DNA from: Trichobilharzia regenti
Lineage: Eukaryota > Platyhelminthes > Trematoda > Strigeidida > Schistosomatidae
DNA: 64,000 bases
Reading direction: 5' to 3'
NCBI GenBank assembly: GCA_944472135.2
Contig: OX235270.1
Location: forward strand, 45,694,352-45,758,351
Part shown: positions 1-11,661 of the stretch, in pieces
How the letters are laid out: each line of letters opens with the position of its first letter
How positions within the stretch are numbered: position 1 is the stretch's first letter
Program-made: the position numbers and the translations under genes
Notes under the pieces: generated by a model
What the model was told of the DNA's origin: nothing
Database searches by the model: none
Seen by the model: only the letters and a program-made list of their open reading frames with translations

Positions 1-2329
1 CTGTAACTAAATAAAGCTCAAATAAAGCCAGATAACAGATAACTACTATATGGTCTATTTGTGATTATTCATAACAAAGTTGTTATTTGGTAGAAAACTA
101 ATGGCTGGTCTTAACATTCTTTCTGTGGATACACTATCCTAGATTTTTTAATGATGAGTTTAGCATTAAGTAACAATTAATAAAGAATTTCTATTTTTAC
201 TTAAGATGGGTCACTTGAGGCGTACACTGGAACCCTTAAATCCTCATAATAGTGAATTAAAAGGGAAATAATAAAATTTATCAGGGTTATGATTAAATTA
301 CGAATAACTTATGAAAAATGAACTGATATCGTATATACTGCAAAATATATTTTCCATCAATATACTCTAAACACGATGCCAAATAACTATCTGATACGAG
401 ATTGCGAGAAATGCAGTGGAATCGCTATTCACAGTGGAGTGATCTTTGGTTTATAACAGCACTGGACGAAAAATTCTGAATCTTAAAAATTCCCGACGGA
501 AATTGTTAGAACCTCTCGATAATAAGTATTATTAGACAGAGGGAACAGCATGGTCTCAATCAATATTACACGATGCAAGCAAATAGTTGATACTCCTGGT
601 CAAAAACTATTCACACAGTCAGTGAACCAGTGTAACCTAAGTTGGTCACATTTTGAGTGACATGTCTCAAAGATGGCTAACAAAAAAGCTGGGCAAGCTA
701 TATCAACATTTCTGTGTAAACGTTGTAACAGTTTAATTTACTGAATTCATTTGAATGAAGCTCCAGTTTTAGTCTTTCCGATCCGATCGAATATCAATAT
801 ACCAAAAATATTCATTCAGACATCTTGTGGAGGCAGAACACAAGATTGACGTCAACCATACTTTCAGGGTCATTTACCGCATACCTACCAATTTCGACTA
901 CTAAGTATCGTTGAGGCTGGCTATCCACATTAATAAGCCTTACTTATGCATCCAAAAGAAGTTAATGCAGACATTATCATTGCCTTGGCCATCCAAGTTT
1001 GAATAATCCTGAATTTTTGTGGAATTTCCCTAATTTTAGTTGATATTCTATTCGCTATTATATCTTTATTGCTATTATAATTTAAGCATCTTTAATGAAC
1101 TGTAATTCTGTTGATCATACTTTACAAATCGATATTATTTAAAAAACATCAATATTGTTATTAACTACTAATCTTGAATATTTTGTGTATATAAACATAT
1201 ATATAATTGTAGAGTCAGAAGAGGAATTTGTCGAGAAGAATATTCTTTGCTCGAATATCAATAGTTATCTCATAGATATTATTTCAGCTCCACTACAAGT
1301 CTCATTTTTAGTATGTATTTATGATTTTTTTCCCTCAGATTCAGAAAATGGTTGTTGTCACCATTATCACAAAATGGTGACTTCAGTATTTTCTATTCAG
1401 AGTAGGACATTGAACTAAGTTTTTAAATGTCAGAATCTTTTTTGCTACACTGTATAGACACATCCAAAAGTACTCATTCCTTCTAAAATTAATAAACTTT
1501 TTTAAGATCAACCAAGGAATGGCTGATGAATTTGACATCAACTTTCTCTATTTGTTCGCATACATTCGTCCTATGATTCATGATTGTTACATATTTTCGT
1601 GTCACGTAGGTGAAATTTTAAATTCTTCTTCATTCTATTAATTCTTTTCAGTTATGAAAGTCTAAATATGTATTTGTGGATTGCTGAGTAAATTGATTCT
1701 GTATAATAAATATGGTCATATATCTACCTGACAGATGAGTATTTAAAAATCTGATGTTTGTTAAGCAAAAATAGCAAGCAGTTTGAAAATTCCAAACAAA
1801 AAGAAAACTTCCAAATGGCCATATTTTTTCGGGATATTTTACCCTCTTAAAATGATGTGATCATTACACTTAGAGTAAGACTATTACGCTACATTTTGGT
1901 CATAAATAAAATCTCTTATTACTCTAAAATTTTATGCAAAGTGTTTGCGGAAATTATCACAATTATTAACCTTTCGAACACTGAATCCAAAAAATACAAT
2001 CTTATTGACAGATAATACACATAACTCACTGTTTGGATTTGTGGAATTTTTAAACATAAACACATCTATAATTGTATATATTGTTGGATTTATATGTTCA
2101 AGTTGCTCCAAGTCAGTGAGTTTATGGTTAAGATATCATTTTAGTTAACTGTACTGAACTATATTGCATGTTGTCTTATTGTATAGTTGTCGTCGCTTTT
2201 TGCCCTTTTTTCTGTGAACTGTTTCCTTTGTTGATGTTGTTCTCATTGTTTGTCCGTTATTTTCTGATTTTGAGGGGAGCAACCCAAAAAGTTGCTTCTC
2301 TCTAAACTTTTACTTAATGTAATCATTCT
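1..2329. other. AT-rich stretch, no gene recognised
   Basis: Both strands were read for exon-like ORFs, tRNA-like boxes and the retroelement families found elsewhere in the window. Only short ORFs with low-complexity, AT-driven translations are present. The stretch lies upstream of the RTE element and of the first recognised exon at 16471. Confidence 0.5.
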
Positions 2330-5300
2330 TTTCTCAGGCGTGAGGCTAGCAACCCCACCCTGTAAACAAAGTTGCTACAGAACTTCAGCAAATGAACCTC
2401 TTTGCACCAAAAGAAAAAGTCTGTGTAGGAACATGGAACGTCCGAACTATGTACGAGACTGGAAAAGCTGCCCAGATCGCCAACGAGATGAAAAGATACG
2501 GAATACAAGTGCTGGGAATATGTGAGAGCAGATGGAATGGGAGTGGACTCACCAAATTGTCAACAGGTGAGTCAGTGATCTACTCCGGTCACCCAGAAGA
2601 TAACCACACGCACACCGAGGGCGTGGCTATCATGATGTCACCAACGGCAACGAAAGCCCTGATACAATGGGAGGCGATTTCGTCCAGGATAATGACCGCC
2701 AGGTTCAACTCCAAAGGAAGGAAAGTGTCAATCATACAATGTTATGCACCCACAAACAACGCAGACCTCGAGAAGAAAGAAGAATTCTACAGGCAACTAC
2801 AGGCAACAATGGACAATACTCCAGCTGGCGACATGAAAATACTAATGGGAGACATGAACGCCAAACTGGGACCAGACAATACGGGAAGGGAACTCATCAT
2901 GGGTAGAGAAGCTCTAGGAGAAATGAATGAAAACGGAGAACTCTTCGCCGACTTCTGCGCCTTCAACGAACTGGTGATTGGTGGCAGTGTATACAAGCAC
3001 AAAGATATCCACAAGGCTACATGGGTGTCACCAGACGGGCAAACCAAAAACCAAATCGACTTCATCTCAATCTCAAGGAAGTGGAGGCGCAGCCTACTGG
3101 ACACAAAAGCAAGAAGAGGAGCAGACGTTGGCTCAGACCACTATCTCGTACAAGGGACAATCCAAATCAAATTAAAAGCTTTCAGGGAATCAGGAGCTGC
3201 AGATAGACCACAAGCCAAGTTCAACACTCAAAAGCTGAAGGACCAGGCTACAAAGGACATCTTCATTGCAAGCATAAAGGACAAAGCCGAGACACAAATC
3301 AACACTAGCGAAGAGGTCGGCGTTGAAAAGCACTGGAACAACTTGAAAACGGTGTGGAGCCAAACCTGCATAGAAATTCTAGGCAGAAAAAAGAGACAGG
3401 ACAAACAGTGGCTCACTACGGACACTTGGAAACTAATAGAAGAGAGAAGGACAGTGAAGCAAAAGATTATCCAGTGCACGACGAGCAACAAAAACAGGAG
3501 CTGAATGCAAGCTACAATACACTGAACAAAAGAGTGAAGAAAAGTGCCAGGGAAGACAAAAGAAAATATTATGAAACCATGGCAAACGAAGCAGAACAAG
3601 CTGCAGGCAAAGGAGACCTCGCCACACTCTACCAAACAACTAGGAACCTTTCGGGCAAACGTTCGACACAGATTAAGCCAATAAAGGACGACAATGGAAA
3701 GTCAATCACCAAAGAGGTGGAACAGAGAAAGCACTGGGTTGAACACTTCAAAAGACTTCTAAATCGTCCGCCACCTACAACACGTCCAGCAATACCAACA
3801 ACGGAAGCAGAACTACCAGTGAACACTGACCCCCCGACGAAATCAGAAGTCCTGAATGCAATCAAGATGCTTAAAACTGGGAAAACACCGGGACCAGATG
3901 GAATCCCAGCAGAGGCTTTGAAAATAGACCCAGAGACAACAGCGGACTTGATGACACCACTACTGGAGAAGGTGTGGAAAGAGGGCAAAGTACCCGAGGA
4001 TTGGAAGAACAGTTACTTATTCAAACTTCCAAAGAAAGGAGACTTAAGTCAATGTAAAAACTGGCGTGGAATTATGCTTCTGTCCATTCCAAGCAAGATA
4101 CTAAGTCGCATCATCCTGGAGAGAATCAAACAAGCCCTAGATGAAAAACTTCGTCCGGAACAGGCTGGATTCAGGAGAAACAAATCATGTATTGATCAAA
4201 TCGCCACTCTACGGATCATCATTGAACAAAGCTTGGAATGGCAGTCACCTCTCTATCTCAACTTCATCGACTTTGAAAAGGCCTTCGACAGCGTCGATCG
4301 AGAGGTCATTTGGAAACTACTTCGCTACTACGGGGTCCCATCGACAATTATACACCTCATCCAACAGTTATACGACAATGCTGCATGCCAAGTAATCCAC
4401 AACGGGAAACTTACGGAAGCCTTCGAAGTGAGGACGGGAGTGAGGCAAGGCTGTCTACTATCACCAATGATCTTCCTGATTGCAATTGATTGGATAATGC
4501 GACAGACAACGGCAACCAACGAGGGAACAGGCATAAAATGGACTGACACAAAAGACTTGGAGGATCTGGATTTCGCCGATGATATATGTCTGATTTCCCA
4601 TAAACTGGAAGATATGCAAATGAAAAGTAACAAGTTGGCAGAAGAAGCATCAAAGATAGGACTTCACGTGAACATAGATAAAACAGAGATGATGAAGATT
4701 CCTTGCCAACATCAACAGCAACAACAGACCACAATAAGCATAAATGGGAAGAACCTGAAAGAAACAACCTCCTTCACCTACCTGGGAAGCATCGTCTCAA
4801 CTACAGGCGGAACTGACGAGGACATCAAAGCCAGAATCGGAAAAGCAAGACAAGCTTTCATTACTCTCAAATCTGTGTGGAGGTCAACAGCATCAGCATC
4901 AAAAATAAGATCCGGATTTTCAACTCCAATGTGAAGTCAGTGCTACTATACGGATCAGAGACTTGGCGAGTCATAAAGAGCATCTCAAACAAACTTCAAA
5001 CCTTCATTAACAACTGTCTCCGCTCAATACTCAAGATCAGATGGCCAGAAAAGATCAGCAACAGGGATCTCTGGGAGCGAACCAATCAGGAACCGATTGT
5101 GAAACAAATAGGCAGAAAGAAATGGAGATGGATTGGCCATACGCTGAGGAAACCATCAAGTGACATCACTAGACAAGCCCTCGAGTGGAACCCGAAAGGG
5201 AGGCGGCGAGTTGGTCGTCCAAGGGTGACTTGGAGGAGGTCATGTGAAGAGGAGATGAAAGCATGTGGGCAGACCTGGAGCAGGGTGAAAAAGTTGTCAA

Positions 5301-5385
5301 AAAACCGAAGTCAATGGAGGTGCGCAGCTGAAGCCCTATGTTCCTCTAGGAACTAAAGGATACAATAATAATAATAATAATAAGA
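2330..5385 (+). mobile_element. RTE-clade non-LTR retrotransposon, nearly full length (RTE-1)
   Basis: The element consists of a short 5' leader (about 2335-2391), one long coding region (2392-5356) in the order AP-endonuclease then reverse transcriptase, and a very short 3' UTR ending in (AAT)n at about 5363-5383. That layout, with a single ORF near 990 codons and a trinucleotide tail rather than poly(A), is typical of the RTE clade. The leader contains GTGAGGCTAGCAACCCC (2340-2356), which recurs inside the SINE copies at 17.8, 47.1 and 49.7 kb. The 3' end (GAAGCCCTATGTTCC, 5329-5343) is also shared with those SINEs. It is the best preserved of roughly a dozen RTE copies here, so it is probably the youngest. 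I saw no clear target-site duplication. Confidence 0.9.
2392..5356 (+). pseudogene. RTE endonuclease/reverse transcriptase polyprotein, two frameshifts
   Basis: The reading frame is open in three blocks: 2392-3504, about 3480-4934 and about 4885-5356. The N-terminal block is an exonuclease-endonuclease-phosphatase (APE-like) domain, with TWNVRTM, CESRW, IQCYAPTN, MGDMNAKLG, QIDFISIS and GSDHYLV in order; these supply the catalytic Asn, Glu, Asp and His positions. The middle block is a LINE reverse transcriptase, with PGPDGIPAEAL, FRRNKSCIDQI, FIDFEKAFDSVDRE, GVRQGCLLSP and the catalytic FADD box at about 4573-4584. The C-terminal block carries YGSETW and KWRWIGHTLRK, the conserved tail of schistosome RTE proteins. 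One-base frame changes near 3480 and 4890 break an ORF of about 988 codons. The protein would nick target DNA and copy the element RNA there. As written it is not translatable, unless the frameshifts are assembly errors. Confidence 0.88.
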
Positions 5386-5639
5386 TAAAATTAGTAAAGA
5401 ATAAAAATTTAGGAATTCCTATTCTTTGTAAGTCCTTGTTTTAAAAATATTCATACATTGAAAAGTGATATTATGTACAAGTGCTGAAAGCACACAAATG
5501 TAGCGAAGAGAATTTAGTCTTCCATATATCACCATCGAGAAAATAATCGTTCGAAACAGATTAGTAGAAAAATTTTGAAATGTTTTGCGATTTTGATGTG
5601 ATTGTGCTCTCTGAGCTGGATGGTTGATTTGCAAAGCTT

Positions 5640-6045
5640 TCATCACCCTACTAGGTGATACCTTCAGCGCATACTTCAATTTGAAGTGAGCTTTTAGATT
5701 TCTCCACGAGTTTATTAATCATCTCTCCTGATGACCTGGAGCGTGATTGGTTGTTTTTGTGTGTTTTCACACTTCCTAGGTTAATTGTATTGAAACTGAT
5801 TATTTCTTTGGCTTGAACTTTGACCCAATGTGTGTGAAGTTTCTTTCTTATCGGTTGATAAATTTTGTCTATTTTTATGTGTCTATTGATTGATGATTCA
5901 CTGGAATGCCGAGCTTCTAAAAATTCTCTAGCATTCTTGTTGTTTCCTTTGTCTAATATTTGAACGTTGTCCCAGTCGAATTGATGTTCGTGGTTGTCTG
6001 TATGCAGTGATATGATATGTTTTAGGATAATTTTGATTGAGTTCG
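5640..6045 (-). mobile_element. Penelope-like element: C-terminal endonuclease ORF fragment
   Basis: On the minus strand about 120 codons are open from near 6030 to a stop near 5660. The translation contains HQFDWDNVQIL, then REFLEARHSSESSINRHI, then KIDKIYQPIR. The pattern of an FDW block followed by a REFLEA...SINRHI block is characteristic of the region downstream of the GIY-YIG motif in Penelope-like and related GIY-YIG retroelement proteins. The GIY-YIG catalytic core itself is absent, so the fragment is truncated at its 5' side near 6045. It may be a solo insertion or part of a rearranged PLE. It lies about 260 bp past the RTE-1 tail. Confidence 0.7.
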
Positions 6046-7635
6046 GTTTTTTTTATCCAAGTAATACTGGGATAAATAATTATTCATTGTTAAAATGTGA
6101 ATGAGAACTCTGTTTTAAAAACGCTAAAATTCTAATAAAGTGATCGAAGCCATCATAGTTTGAAAAATTCATGATTTCTTTACTCCTGTAGCCTGAAATA
6201 AGAACATGAGCACGAGGGTGTAAGAGTTATACTCTGAATGAGGTCACCCGAATAGTCTCAGCTTTTAGAACTTTCGAAAGCGCCGCGTCTTACTATTCAG
6301 TTTAACGAAACAAGCTGCAAGAAAAGTCGGTTGCAGTTAAATTAAAGGGCAATTTATCTCCATTCTACTAGCAGATCTACAGCACAACAAATCTTACTTA
6401 AGTTTACCAAAATATGAAATGTTGAGGTTGAGTATAAAAATTAGACAGTGGTCGTCAATAGAGCTCTGATTCGATTTTATCAGAAAAAATCACTTTTAGG
6501 CTCCAGAATATCTGAGATATTCTGGTACAAACTTATCAAGGTCTTAAGTCATTTCTCACACATAATCGATTCTAACAAGAAGATTGAAAAAGCAGTACTG
6601 TTTCTAAAATCAAAAATATCTCTAATATCGACGAGCGAAATAGTCATTGTAAACTCCATGAATTTCAGTTTTGTTTCACTACCCGTATAAAATAACTAAA
6701 ATGCTATGAATTGTTTTACCACAAAACTAGAAAATTTATAATCCAATCCTGTTGAAATTATATTATTTAAGTTTAATAAATTGTCCTGCAAGATATCAAA
6801 TATTTTTGTACTTCTGTGTTAATTTCAATAACCTCTTGAATCCTGTTTGCAAACCGCAGCGCTAGTAAAACTTAGGCTATTAGGACAAATATTTTGTTTA
6901 CATTTTCTTGACGAGAAAGTTATTTTAAAACTTGCCTAAAAGAAATAGCGTGGTCAGTGCTATTTATTCTACATTGAGCAGTAATAATTTGCGTCACTGA
7001 GATAAGCTTCTGAGTTCACTTAATACCATGCACATTTTGAGATTCCCACTACGAATCAGTGTCTTGTACATATGCTAATTTTTACCACTAAATGACAAAT
7101 ATAAGAAACATGTCAAACTGTAGTTAAAATACCACAATCATTAGTTACCTATGAAGATTAAAATATGCTATACGGAAACTTGTATTGCTACTGAACTAAT
7201 TGAAGCGAAGAGAATAACATTTCATGGATCAAAATTATCTAAATAATTAGTAGTGATATTTTTTGTTCCATCCGATTGACACGAATAATTCTCATCAAAA
7301 CAAAAAGTTACTTATCGGTAATATATCAAGTTATCAGTAGTCGACTTGAAGGCAAATATTTATACATGGCTATGGCTTTTCGTGTGAGTAAGAGTAAAAT
7401 GCACATTTCTTTTAACCTGTTTTTCTGTGAGGTGGAGTGATAGTACGGCCCCCCATATCTTCATTTTTCATTATTCTTATTCTTTTGTCAAAATAAAACA
7501 AATAAATTATGTAACAGTTCTTAGTTTTTTATGATTCTTTAACAGATGACAGTTTATAATGATAAATCATCTTGGTAACTGAACCCATAAGATGTAAACA
7601 GTAAATTAATGGACATCTGATCCCGACTGGCTTCA
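6046..7635. other. no gene recognised
   Basis: AT-rich sequence with only short ORFs. The 80-codon ORF at 6448-6690 has no recognisable domain and no splice context, so I do not call it a gene. Confidence 0.45.
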
Positions 7636-7930
7636 ACATTAGTCATGCTGCCTGCCTGTATTTGAAGAGATGCTGCCTAGGAGAGCGAAAGGAACGACTT
7701 CTTTTAGATTTACTCGTTGGTGGTAATAGGTGGTTGCTGTTGTTGACTTGGTGTCTTCATCATATCTGTTTTCTCTGTATTCACCTAAAGTCCTCTCTAC
7801 GCTGCCGTGAGTGACAATGTGGAGGAGCAGGAAGTGAAATCTTTTGGGCGATTGTGGAATCAAGGGATCAAATATGGAGGTGCTGCTGAAGCCTTAATTT
7901 CAAGTGGGAATTTAGAGGGAAAATAATCAT
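7636..7930 (+). mobile_element. RTE fragment with inverted 5' portion
   Basis: Positions about 7640-7795 read on the minus strand as RTE reverse-transcriptase tail: NLKEVVPFALLGSIS corresponds to NLKETTSFTYLGSIV of RTE-1. Positions about 7800-7925 read on the plus strand as the RTE 3' end: GGAGGTGCTGCTGAAGCC corresponds to GGAGGTGCGCAGCTGAAGCC of RTE-1, followed by a degenerate AAAATAATCATT tail. An inverted upstream piece attached to a normally oriented 3' end is the signature of twin priming during LINE insertion. The copy is old and heavily mutated. Confidence 0.6.
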
Positions 7931-9324
7931 TCTGGCTAATTGATTACTTTAACCAGATTACCGAACTTATTTCTTTGCAAACTTAGTTTCTGATAAATCT
8001 GTATAGCATCATAAGGAGAGCTGAAGATACCGGAAAATACTCGGAGTGAAATTTCACCTAACTGATGGGTTACGAATTGAGAAACTTCTTCAATTCATCC
8101 ACAGCAGTTTGACACAATATTATGTATAGGTGATAATTAGTGTATTAATTCCACACTTCTTAGAAGCCACAGAACACAGATTGATGGGGTGAAACTTGAT
8201 CATTCACGAAAAAACAATATGGCTGTCTAGATAAATAGTTTTAGGAAACCCACAACTGTCAAATACAAAATGAGAGGAATCGGTTTACTCACAAACTAAA
8301 AATGTACCAATGACTCACTATTTTGACTTAGGGTAAGGGATGAATGCATACACAGAATAAGCTGACCTTCTACCTCTATGGACAAAAGCGTAGTGTGTGC
8401 TGTGTCACTATGGAGCTAAACACAGGATGCTATCACCCAAAACTGGTATTAATTTGTTCATGTCTTCAGTTGCAGTAACACGGAATTTCCGCCACCAACA
8501 AAATGAAAGAAACAAATATTATGCTATCTATTAAAACCAGGTGTTTACATTTCGGCGACTATTTTGATATGAGTGGGGAATAAATTTAGTAAATACTATT
8601 GAATAGCTCTATCTTTCAGCAGACAAGCATAAACAATATAAAATTTTAATGTATTGTAAGACTGCTTTTGTATTCATGACAGTTATTAAGAGCATGGAAG
8701 TAATATATAATATCTTTTTTTCCACTGTGTTTGGATAACTTACAGATGTGATGGATACAGAAACATTTGCGAAAAAATGCAATGTCACCAATGAAAATAT
8801 TCTAGTTTGGTTTAATTAAACTAAGCATCAGTTTCAGGCTGCTTTGCATAAGCTTTTAAATCAAACTGTTGTGAAAAGCAAAAGGCTATTGCAGTTTACT
8901 GATAACTTGTATAGTTTACGTATAAGTAATTGTAGTTAAGGGAAATATAAGAAAGATCTATGCATACACTTTCGGAATTTCTGCAGGTTAAGTACCCAAA
9001 AGGTCGGAATCCCTCACTTTGAATTACAGGTCCGACTCATCAGAGAGGTTAGAGAAGCAAACCGTCTGCCAACGAAAAGAAGCAGTGGTGGACTTCTAGA
9101 TCACTAATATACACATTTATGGTTAACATGCCTTGTACACTAATTGGCAGATTATTGTAAAAAGTACATATCCAAAGCATTTTGGTTTGTAGTAAAATGT
9201 CAAGTAGTTCAGTATTCGTGGGTAAAGTGTGTGACGCTGCATAAGTTCGGAGGTTGAAAACTAATCTAAAGGTTAGTACTTGCAACATTTTCTGAGGGAA
9301 TTTTATCTGTTAAGTTTTTGTGCT
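7931..9324. other. no gene recognised
   Basis: AT-rich sequence with short ORFs only. Neither exon-like splice pairs nor any of the repeat families seen elsewhere were found here. Confidence 0.45.
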
Positions 9325-9862
9325 ACAAAATTAAGATTCGAATCTCAGTGGGTGTGTACTTCTGATGATTCACAAACTAGGATGAAACAGCAGCTGTCCA
9401 GTACTCCCTGGTTTTCAATGCTTCTCTAACTGATATCAATCCGTGATCAACTCGTGAAAACATAACTAACCCTTACAAACCAAACTATAGAAAAATAATC
9501 TGATGCTCGCTAGTGACTTGATACAGGATGGAGTTTCCTGGAGTTCTAGTGAGAAGTCGTGACCAGTGAGGTCCAATTAGATGTCACGTGTGTGGATCGA
9601 TGTCGCACCGACGACAATGGTTGGGGTCTCGCTAAATCACGAATTGGTAGAAGTTAGAATTCATGAGCCATTGAATCGGCTCCCAGTGGCTGAATGGTAT
9701 ACGAGCTCGCCTTGTAACCGGAAGGTGCTGGGTTCGAATCCCAGTGGGTGTGTACTTCCGATGATTCACAAACTAGGATGAAACAGCAGCTGTCCAGTAC
9801 TCCCCACTGGTTTTCAATGCTTCTGGAACTGATATCAATCCGTGATCAGCTCGTAAAAAAAC
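9325..9862 (+). repeat. tRNA-like repeat, family C, head-to-tail 1.3 copies
   Basis: A second and complete copy has an A-box-like TGGCTGAATGG near 9688, an anticodon-arm-like CTTGTAACC (9712-9720) and a B box GGTTCGAATCCCAG (9731-9744), then a body ending TGATATCAATCCGTGATCAG and a short A run. CTTGTAACC together with the B box resembles tRNA-Thr(TGT). An earlier partial copy begins at its B box (9334), with the same body and tail, so the B boxes repeat about 397 bp apart. Between the copies lies a segment (about 9463-9690, starting CATAACTAACCC) that is nearly identical to 50604-50830 in another family C copy. The structure suggests a SINE-like unit of about 400 bp that can be arranged in tandem. 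Confidence 0.7.
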
Positions 9863-10736
9863 TCACTGAATGAACTGATTTCTCTTTGCTTTATAGTTGT
9901 AAAAGAAATATTTTTTCATGAAATCGCATGATAAGATATTTCATTTCCTCCACTGAAATCTATATCAAGGGAAGTTTTTTCCTAGAAAGGCTGGATTAAA
10001 CCACTGAGTGATCTCCAAATATTGTCTGAAGTGATTTAAACTATTGTTTCTCATTTCCAACTCATATAACGTTGACAACAGTCAGTGTAACAATCTACCT
10101 TTGCTAGTTATCCTTCTCCCGTTGAACTCAGACAAAATGCCATTTTGTAGCTTTTGGCGAAATTAGGGGTCTGAAGCAATCCCACAAAACTTCAGAAGTT
10201 TGCAATTGATATGCAAGTGTATTTTGCTGAATATGCACGTACGTATGTATTTATATTAATTACTCTTCTGTTTTGCATGTAGAGATATATTCTGCAAATT
10301 GTAGTAGTAGAATAATTAATGAACTTAAACTAAAACAAAATCATCAGAAAAACGTGCCGAATATCTATTCTAAGCCAGGATATTTTTGAGAAGTTAGAGG
10401 TTTTCTAAGCAGTCAGTGCTGAAGATTCTTCTGATGAGGTGATCAAGTGAAATAATGACAGCTGTTTTTTCAACTAACCTGTATCACATTATAGAAAATA
10501 GTTTAGTCGAACATTCCATGGTGGGATTTTGTGGATAGATCTTTTCAGACTCACCTTTTAATTCCAGTATGGCTGCAAGAGGCCACCTTTGCGCTGGTTC
10601 TATAAGAAGCTCTATAACTTAACACCCCTACCAGCAACTAAACTTATCCCTCATACTTTCGATTTCTTTGGGCTGCAGAAGCTCTCGGTTTTTGCATCTA
10701 AAAGCAGGAATTATCTGTTCAAAAGCAACTAATGAA
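9863..10736. other. no gene recognised
   Basis: Contains nothing that I can assign. The part at 10510-10700 has slightly higher GC and may be repeat-derived, but I recognise no family. Confidence 0.4.
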
Positions 10737-11462
10737 ATTCCATTACGGGCAAATTTTGTTTTGATAAAGTCTCATGGTGTCCCAGAGTCCCTTTACACCA
10801 TATAAAGAGGGGACATCTTAGACCTTGCATAAGACTCTAAATAGAGCAGGAATTAAGGTGACATTTAAACCTACAAACTCACTCACTGACAAGCTCTGTA
10901 AATTAAAGGACCCGGTTGACCCAATTAGACAAAATAATATAATTTACAAAATACCCTGCAATGACTGTGAGTTAAGTCAACTACATAGGACAAACTAGTA
11001 GGTCAGGGGTAGTCAGATTGTCAGAACATAAGAATTTAGCTAAGGTAAAAAAAATTGACCCTGAAAAGATAAGTAATTTAGGAAAAAGTTCAGCAATTGC
11101 AATGCATGCATTAACACACAACCACACAACAGCATGGTGGGAGAAGGTTAAAATTCTAAAAAGTAATCTAGGTAGGTGGAGAGAGAGGTTGATTACTGAA
11201 TCCTTGTTCATCGAGTCTATACCCGAAATATGGAAAACACTACTACCAATCGAATCAAGTGAAAATCAAATGAAAAATAATGGAACTATATAAATGAAGT
11301 TAGGAAGTTGTGTAATTACCTTGATATGATTATGAGCAATAAATTGTGCTCGAAACGTCATCAGTAAACATTACTGTATAACACTGTGAGACTTTATCAA
11401 AACAAAATTCACCCATAATGGAATTACACTCTACCATAGTGCACAAGTTTTATTCTTATATC
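10737..11462 (+). mobile_element. Penelope-like element 3' part flanked by 38-bp inverted repeats (PLE-A)
   Basis: The segment 10737-10774 is the reverse complement of 11387-11424 with about 3 mismatches in 38. Between them lies a GIY-YIG endonuclease remnant on the plus strand. The region about 11325-11462, containing ATTGTGCTCGAAACGTCATC, recurs at about 43040-43168, so it marks the PLE 3' terminus. Penelope-like elements are known for terminal repeats in direct or inverted orientation, and this arrangement fits the inverted form. Upstream reverse transcriptase sequence is missing from this copy. Confidence 0.65.
10785..11293 (+). pseudogene. PLE GIY-YIG endonuclease domain, frameshifted
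   Basis: From about 10785 the plus strand reads GTS-stop-TLHKTLNRAGIKVTFKPTN, then DPIRQNNIIYKIPCNDC. After a frame change near 10978 it reads YIGQTSRSGVVRLSEHKN and continues open to 11293 (RWRERLITESLFIESIPE). IIYKIPC...YIGQTSR is the GIY-YIG nuclease signature as found in Penelope-like elements, preceded by their typical conserved lead-in. It would nick DNA for target-primed integration. One stop (near 10819) and at least one frameshift make it inactive. Confidence 0.78.
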
Positions 11463-11629
11463 AACCATTCGTATCTCAACATGTGCCGTGGATCTAATTC
11501 TGTTTGAACTCTTAGTTTTCGTTCGTTTTTTTTTCATTGATTACATTTTTTTCAAGTTGAAAATTATTGTTACCTTTAATCTTCCTTCGTTATTAGGGTG
11601 AGTTAAATATAAATTGCAACTGTATAAAC

Positions 11630-11630
11630 T

Positions 11631-11658
<28 letters not shown>
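11630..11658. repeat. (TA)n microsatellite
   Basis: About 29 bases of alternating T and A, abutting the 5' edge of the PLE reverse transcriptase fragment. Confidence 0.95.

Positions 11659-11661
<3 letters not shown>

Noticed and set aside
9690..9760. Standalone tRNA-Thr gene
   Set aside because: The A and B boxes are present, but the acceptor ends do not pair and the unit belongs to the dispersed family C.
11325..11365. Hammerhead-like GAGCA...TGCTC stem followed by GAAAC in PLE-A
   Set aside because: The bases before the stem (GATTAT) do not give CTGANGA, so the catalytic core is missing; the related copy at 43040 also lacks it.
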